Below are positions 7,293 through 10,263 of a stretch of 10,263 nt of DNA, one piece after another. The stretch lies in the NCBI GenBank assembly GCA_037447655.1, contig JBBHKE010000518.1, positions 5,001-15,263 on the forward strand, given 5' to 3'. The notes below the pieces were generated by a model. It did no database searches and was not told the DNA's origin. It was given only the letters and a program-made list of their open reading frames with translations. Origin of the DNA: Zygnema cylindricum (lineage: Eukaryota > Streptophyta > Zygnematophyceae > Zygnematales > Zygnemataceae). The position numbers were made by a program, and so were the translations under genes. Numbering within the stretch: position 1 is the stretch's first letter; every line of letters begins with the position of its first letter.

Positions 7293-8471
7293 TGTTGATA
7301 TTTGTGTATTTTCTAGGTCTGTAAATAGGATAGAAAAAGGCAGAGGCAATCTGCCTCTAACTCCCCTTTCCAAGCCCCCACACTTGTTGTAGTCACTGAA
7401 GGCTGGATAGGGAGCTAGAGCCATGGCTGCCTAAGCTCTCTAGAGTAGACAAGGGGTAAGTTAGGTACTCTTACCAAAATTTAGTTGACGGTTCCAGGAA
7501 TTGATCCTGGTACCTGTCGTCTGACAATCGGTAATAGCCGGTAGCTTTAACCGTTTAGTCTAGCGCTAGTACTAAGACATATTAGGTTTAATAAGTATTT
7601 ATTTAGTTTCACGTAGACTTTATCATTTAACTAGAAATGTATACGTAGTGCATAGATACAGTTATATAAAGTACGAAGTACGATACGGTTACGAAATAAA
7701 TACCGTGCATTTTGTTAAACATCAAAAAGAATACCGCACAAGTATTTATGACGGCTACGATTGAAATCCAGATTTGATCGGACGGCCGCGAATGATGCCC
7801 AGATCGCGGAATAGGATTTTGGCGGTTTGCAATCACCGCCACATCGAATGACACGTGGCAAAACCACATTGGATTGCGGCAACTCCGAAGATTACAGAAA
7901 CGAATCCCGATATGACATGTGTCGACATTTTGGCATTATCGTACGATGGCCTTACATAAAGTACACCGGCAGCTGTACTTTTATGTACGACACAGTATTT
8001 TAATTGGTGCCGTACTTCAATAGATAGAGTTTTAGAGGGTAAATAGGACTTAGAAAATTCTGGGTAAGTAGCTGCCTCTCCCAAAGAGCACCTTGTATAA
8101 ATGGCAAACTTTGGCCAGCCATAACTATCAATTTACTTCACCATTTTCAGTGATTCTTTATGTTGCGGACTCAAGGGAGTCCACGCTATACAAGGGTGTA
8201 GTTGGTCAGAGTTTTTGTCTTCTAAGGTGGCGGTATTTCTAAGGGAAAGTCAAAGTGGGTGAATGTGTCCAAATCTCATATTCTAACTTTGCATTCTGTG
8301 GTGGAACTGACCACACAGAAAGTGTTATTTCGCAGGGGTGAATCTATATTTGGGTTTTGATTGTCAAGGGGTCAGTCATTTGGGTTTATATCAACTTGGA
8401 GTCGGCACTATCTAGATAAGCTTCTTTTGGATCTGCATACTCTGAGGGCCAATGGAGGTCTCAGAGTTTCA
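7293..8471 (+). mobile_element. LTR4: solo LTR (1179 bp) inserted in element 2 integrase
   Basis: It starts TGTTGATATT and ends TTTCA, with perfect AGTGA duplications and integrase codons on both sides. It is the best-preserved LTR in the window and the closest relative of LTR2. Near its start is a hairpin, AGAGGCA-ATC-TGCCTCT (7342-7358), kept only in part in LTR2 (2446-2462). It shares with LTR2 the extra 3' segment of about 110 nt (roughly 8240-8360). Because it interrupts element 2, it is younger than element 2. ORFs inside it on the minus strand look like chance. Confidence 0.95.
7941..8104 (+). promoter_or_regulatory. LTR4 promoter: GTAC array and TATA box
   Basis: GTAC is at 7941, 7961, 7975, 7985 and 8012. 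A TTAC at 7952 stands where the other LTRs have the first core of the spaced set, so the N5, N10, N6 spacing is kept. TACATAAAGTAC (7953-7964) and GTACTTTTATGTA (7975-7987) form a near-perfect dyad. TATAAATGG is at 8096-8104, 111 nt after the start of the last phased core. Confidence 0.68.
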
Positions 8472-8476
8472 AGTGA
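8472..8476 (+). repeat. Target-site duplication of LTR4, right copy (AGTGA)
   Basis: Second AGTGA copy; integrase codons resume with AAT at 8477. Confidence 0.95.
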
Positions 8477-9151
8477 ATTGGGCTAATTACTTCGAAAATA
8501 GAGTTCTTACCTCAGCTATAAAAGATCAAACACCTTATGAGAGATGGACCGGCCGAAAACCAGACATATCTCACTTAAAGGTTTTCGGCAAACGTTTTCA
8601 GTCTAGATACAGATTGGTCTAGTTGGAAGCTAGATCCTAAAGGAAAACCGGGATTTTTATTAGGATATGATGAGGATGTTAAAGGATATAGAGTTTACGA
8701 TCAAAAAAGTGAAGATATAATCTTAGTAAAGCATCTAGTAGTTATGGATGAAGGAATGTTTGTGGATCCCTTTAAGTATACAAAGTCAATAAACATCAAA
8801 TTTGAGTCAAAAAATTCCGATGACTTTAAGCTTCCTAACTCTCTAGGTTTTAGAGAAAATGACATTCTTGGAGGTACAAATCATACCGAAAAGGACTCGG
8901 CTGCGGAAACTCTAGTGACAACTCTACCCGAAGCGGAAGACGTGATGGAAATTGATTCGGAATCAAAGGATAGGGGGGAAGCCGAGATTGTTCGAAAGAA
9001 CTCACTAGAACCATCTATTCCGGCCATAGATTTTGATGGGGGAAGGAGAAGTAGCAAAATATTGCAAAAAAAACATGTTAATTACAAGGTAACAAAACTA
9101 TCTCATCAAGATGAACCTCAAACTTATGGAGAGGCAATGACTTGTCTATAA
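8477..9151 (+). pseudogene. Element 2 integrase C-terminal part and linker to reverse transcriptase
   Basis: The reading begins NWANYFENRV, then TPYERWTGRKP and SHLKVFG, the conserved C-terminal end of the copia integrase core. A frameshift near 8590-8600 is followed by LDPKGKPGFLLGYDED and KGYRVYD, the conserved GYD block. From about 8600 one frame stays open to the TAA at 9149-9151. It includes an acidic linker of low conservation (8744-9050), then EPQTYGEAM, which marks the approach to the reverse transcriptase. The stop at 9149 lies inside this conserved block, and homology continues beyond it in the same frame. A Met at 8744 is internal and not a real start. Confidence 0.88.
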
Positions 9152-10023
9152 AATAACCGGTGGAAGACAACCATCAATGAGGAGATGGCCTCAATTATGG
9201 CAGCTGATACTTATGAGCTGGTGGATTGTCCAACTAACCGAAAACTAATCGTTTGTAAGTGAGTTTTCAAATTAAAACTAAACCGGAATAACATAATTGA
9301 GAGTTACAAAGCCTGATTAGTGGCAAAAGAATTTACATAAAAAGAAGGAATCGACTATTAGTAAACCTTTGCCCCGGTCGTCAGATCTCCCTCCTTCCGC
9401 ATAGTTCTCAGTCTAGCAGCAGCGGAAGACATAGAGGTGCCCAAGATAGATATCAAGACAACTTTTTTGAATAGATAAATGGAAGAGGAGATCTTCATGC
9501 GACAACCTGAAGGATTTGTGGAGGAAGGAGAGGAGAGTAAGGTATGCGGGCTGATTCAATCCCATTACAGTTTGAAACAGGCGCCTCGACAGTGGAATAA
9601 GTATCTTGATGAGGCCTTACCGGTCTGGGATATATGAGGATCAGCTCAGATCACTCATTCTATGTTTTTCAAGATGAGGAAGATGTTATATTTATTGCAA
9701 TTTATGTTGATGATTTACTTCTTTTAAGTAAATCAATGGAAAAAATAAATTAACTCAAAACCGATCTTAAGGGGAGATTTGAAATAAATGATATGGGGGA
9801 AGCAAAATATGTTTTGGGAATTCAAGAAAAAAAGATATCAAAAAAGAAAGATGATCAGATTGACTCAAAAGGTAGCAATGGGGAACATGCTCGAAAAATT
9901 TCAGATAGATAAAGCTAATAATAGTACAATTTTAATGGAGGTATAGTATGGTATAGCGGGGAGTGAGAAAAAAAGAGTCATAGTTTTAGAGGAGGAATTA
10001 TCTCTTGAAGAAAAGAAGTTCAT
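9152..10023 (+). pseudogene. Element 2 reverse transcriptase, broken
   Basis: This is the copia reverse transcriptase (RVT_2). Motifs in order are NEEMASI, YELVDCPTNRK, KEFT and TFAPVVRSPS, then VPKIDIKTTFLN with the first catalytic Asp at 9449-9451. Next come EEEIFMRQPEGF, YSLKQAPRQWNKYL, a frameshift near 9625, then IAIYVDDLLLLSKS with the YVDD catalytic motif intact at 9703-9714, and FEINDMGEAKYVLGI. Stops at 9260 (TGA for the Trp of KWVFK), 9314 (TGA for Arg), 9338 (TAA for Gln), 9359 and 9362 break it. The 3' part after about 9840 is frameshifted again. Both catalytic motifs survive, but the frame does not. Confidence 0.92.
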
Positions 10024-10263
10024 GTAGACTATTCGATATAGGCAAGTAGTGGGAAGTCTTATCTATTTTATGAATTATACCCGACCGGATTTAGCTCCAG
10101 CTGTAGGAGTATTGAGTAGTAGTCTAAATGCTCCCACTAAGAGGGATTGGGATGCAGCTAAGAGAGTCCTTAGATATTTGATAGGAACTAGGGATCTATG
10201 GTTGCATTTGGGTGGGGAGAATACTGACATCACTACTTGGAGTGATGCTAGTTATGGTGATGC
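10024..10263 (+). pseudogene. Element 2 connection and start of RNase H, cut by window
   Basis: The frame is open and well preserved: YRQVVGSLIYF, TRPDLAPAVGVLSS, then WDAAKRVLRYLIGT and WSDASYGD at 10238-10261. The Asp of SDAS (10244-10246) is the first catalytic residue of the RNase H domain that degrades the RNA strand during reverse transcription. The rest of RNase H, the polypurine tract and the 3' LTR should lie to the right. Confidence 0.92.

Larger units (their letters stand above)
4118..10263 (+). mobile_element. Element 2: nested Ty1/copia retrotransposon, right end outside window
   Basis: The order is LTR3, primer-binding site, gag, protease, integrase, reverse transcriptase, RNase H. 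Integrase before reverse transcriptase is diagnostic of Ty1/copia (Pseudoviridae-type) elements. It entered element 1 just after the protease. Its left edge is either TGGTTAG at 4118 or TGATGG at 4115. If 4118 is right, the left target duplication would be ATTGA (4113-4117), which can only be confirmed beyond the 3' LTR. It is inactivated by many stops and frameshifts and by the LTR4 insertion. Without LTR4, about 5 kb of the element is in view. Confidence 0.9.

Noticed and set aside
7483-7560. tRNA-like or SINE-like segment in the LTR (GAATTGATCCTGGTACC resembles a B box)
   Set aside because: No convincing A box, cloverleaf or other tRNA arms; the match is weak in LTR2 and LTR3.
9149-9364. 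Stop codon reassignment in the host
   Set aside because: All three stops occur, at positions expecting Trp, Arg, Gln and others, with frameshifts as well; this is decay and not a variant code.
1-10263. CRISPR array, bacterial operon, or defence system
   Set aside because: No short spaced direct repeats of that kind and no prokaryotic gene; the content is eukaryotic LTR retrotransposon and nuclear rDNA.

Overview
The window holds no ordinary host gene. It is a nest of decayed Ty1/copia-type LTR retrotransposons beside two antisense fragments of nuclear 26S rRNA, so the source is a eukaryote. A green-lineage host (plant or green alga) is my best guess. The 26S fragments resemble plant 26S, the primer-binding site matches the anticodon arm of plant initiator tRNA-Met as I remember it, and the LTR promoters carry GTAC cores of the kind bound by green-lineage SBP-box factors. 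None of this fixes the species.

Layout: 1-293 is antisense 26S 5' end plus a little ITS2, cut by the window edge. 294-1016 is a 5'-truncated LTR (LTR1). 1017-1536 is a second, longer antisense 26S 5' fragment that begins exactly where LTR1 ends. 1537-1734 is unassigned. 1735-4117 is the gag and protease part of an old copia element (element 1), split inside its zinc-knuckle codons by a solo LTR (LTR2, 2397-3567, flanked by ACTTC duplications). At about 4118 a second element of the same family (element 2) enters element 1 between protease and integrase and runs off the right edge. Its parts are LTR3 (4118-5181), a half-tRNA primer-binding site, gag, protease, integrase, reverse transcriptase and the start of RNase H. 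Element 2 is itself split in its integrase gene by another solo LTR (LTR4, 7293-8471, flanked by AGTGA duplications).

The insertion order can be read from the nesting: element 1 first, then element 2 and LTR2, with LTR4 after element 2. All coding regions carry stops and frameshifts, many of them explained by C-to-T or G-to-A changes, so nothing here encodes a working retrotransposon. The LTRs still keep a recognisable promoter: four GTAC cores at fixed spacing (N5, N10, N6), then a TATA box about 110 bp downstream. Gag appears to start either inside the LTR end or at the ATG within the primer-binding site, leaving no untranslated leader. The points most worth checking are this leaderless half-tRNA architecture, the GTAC array, and the rDNA/LTR junctions.
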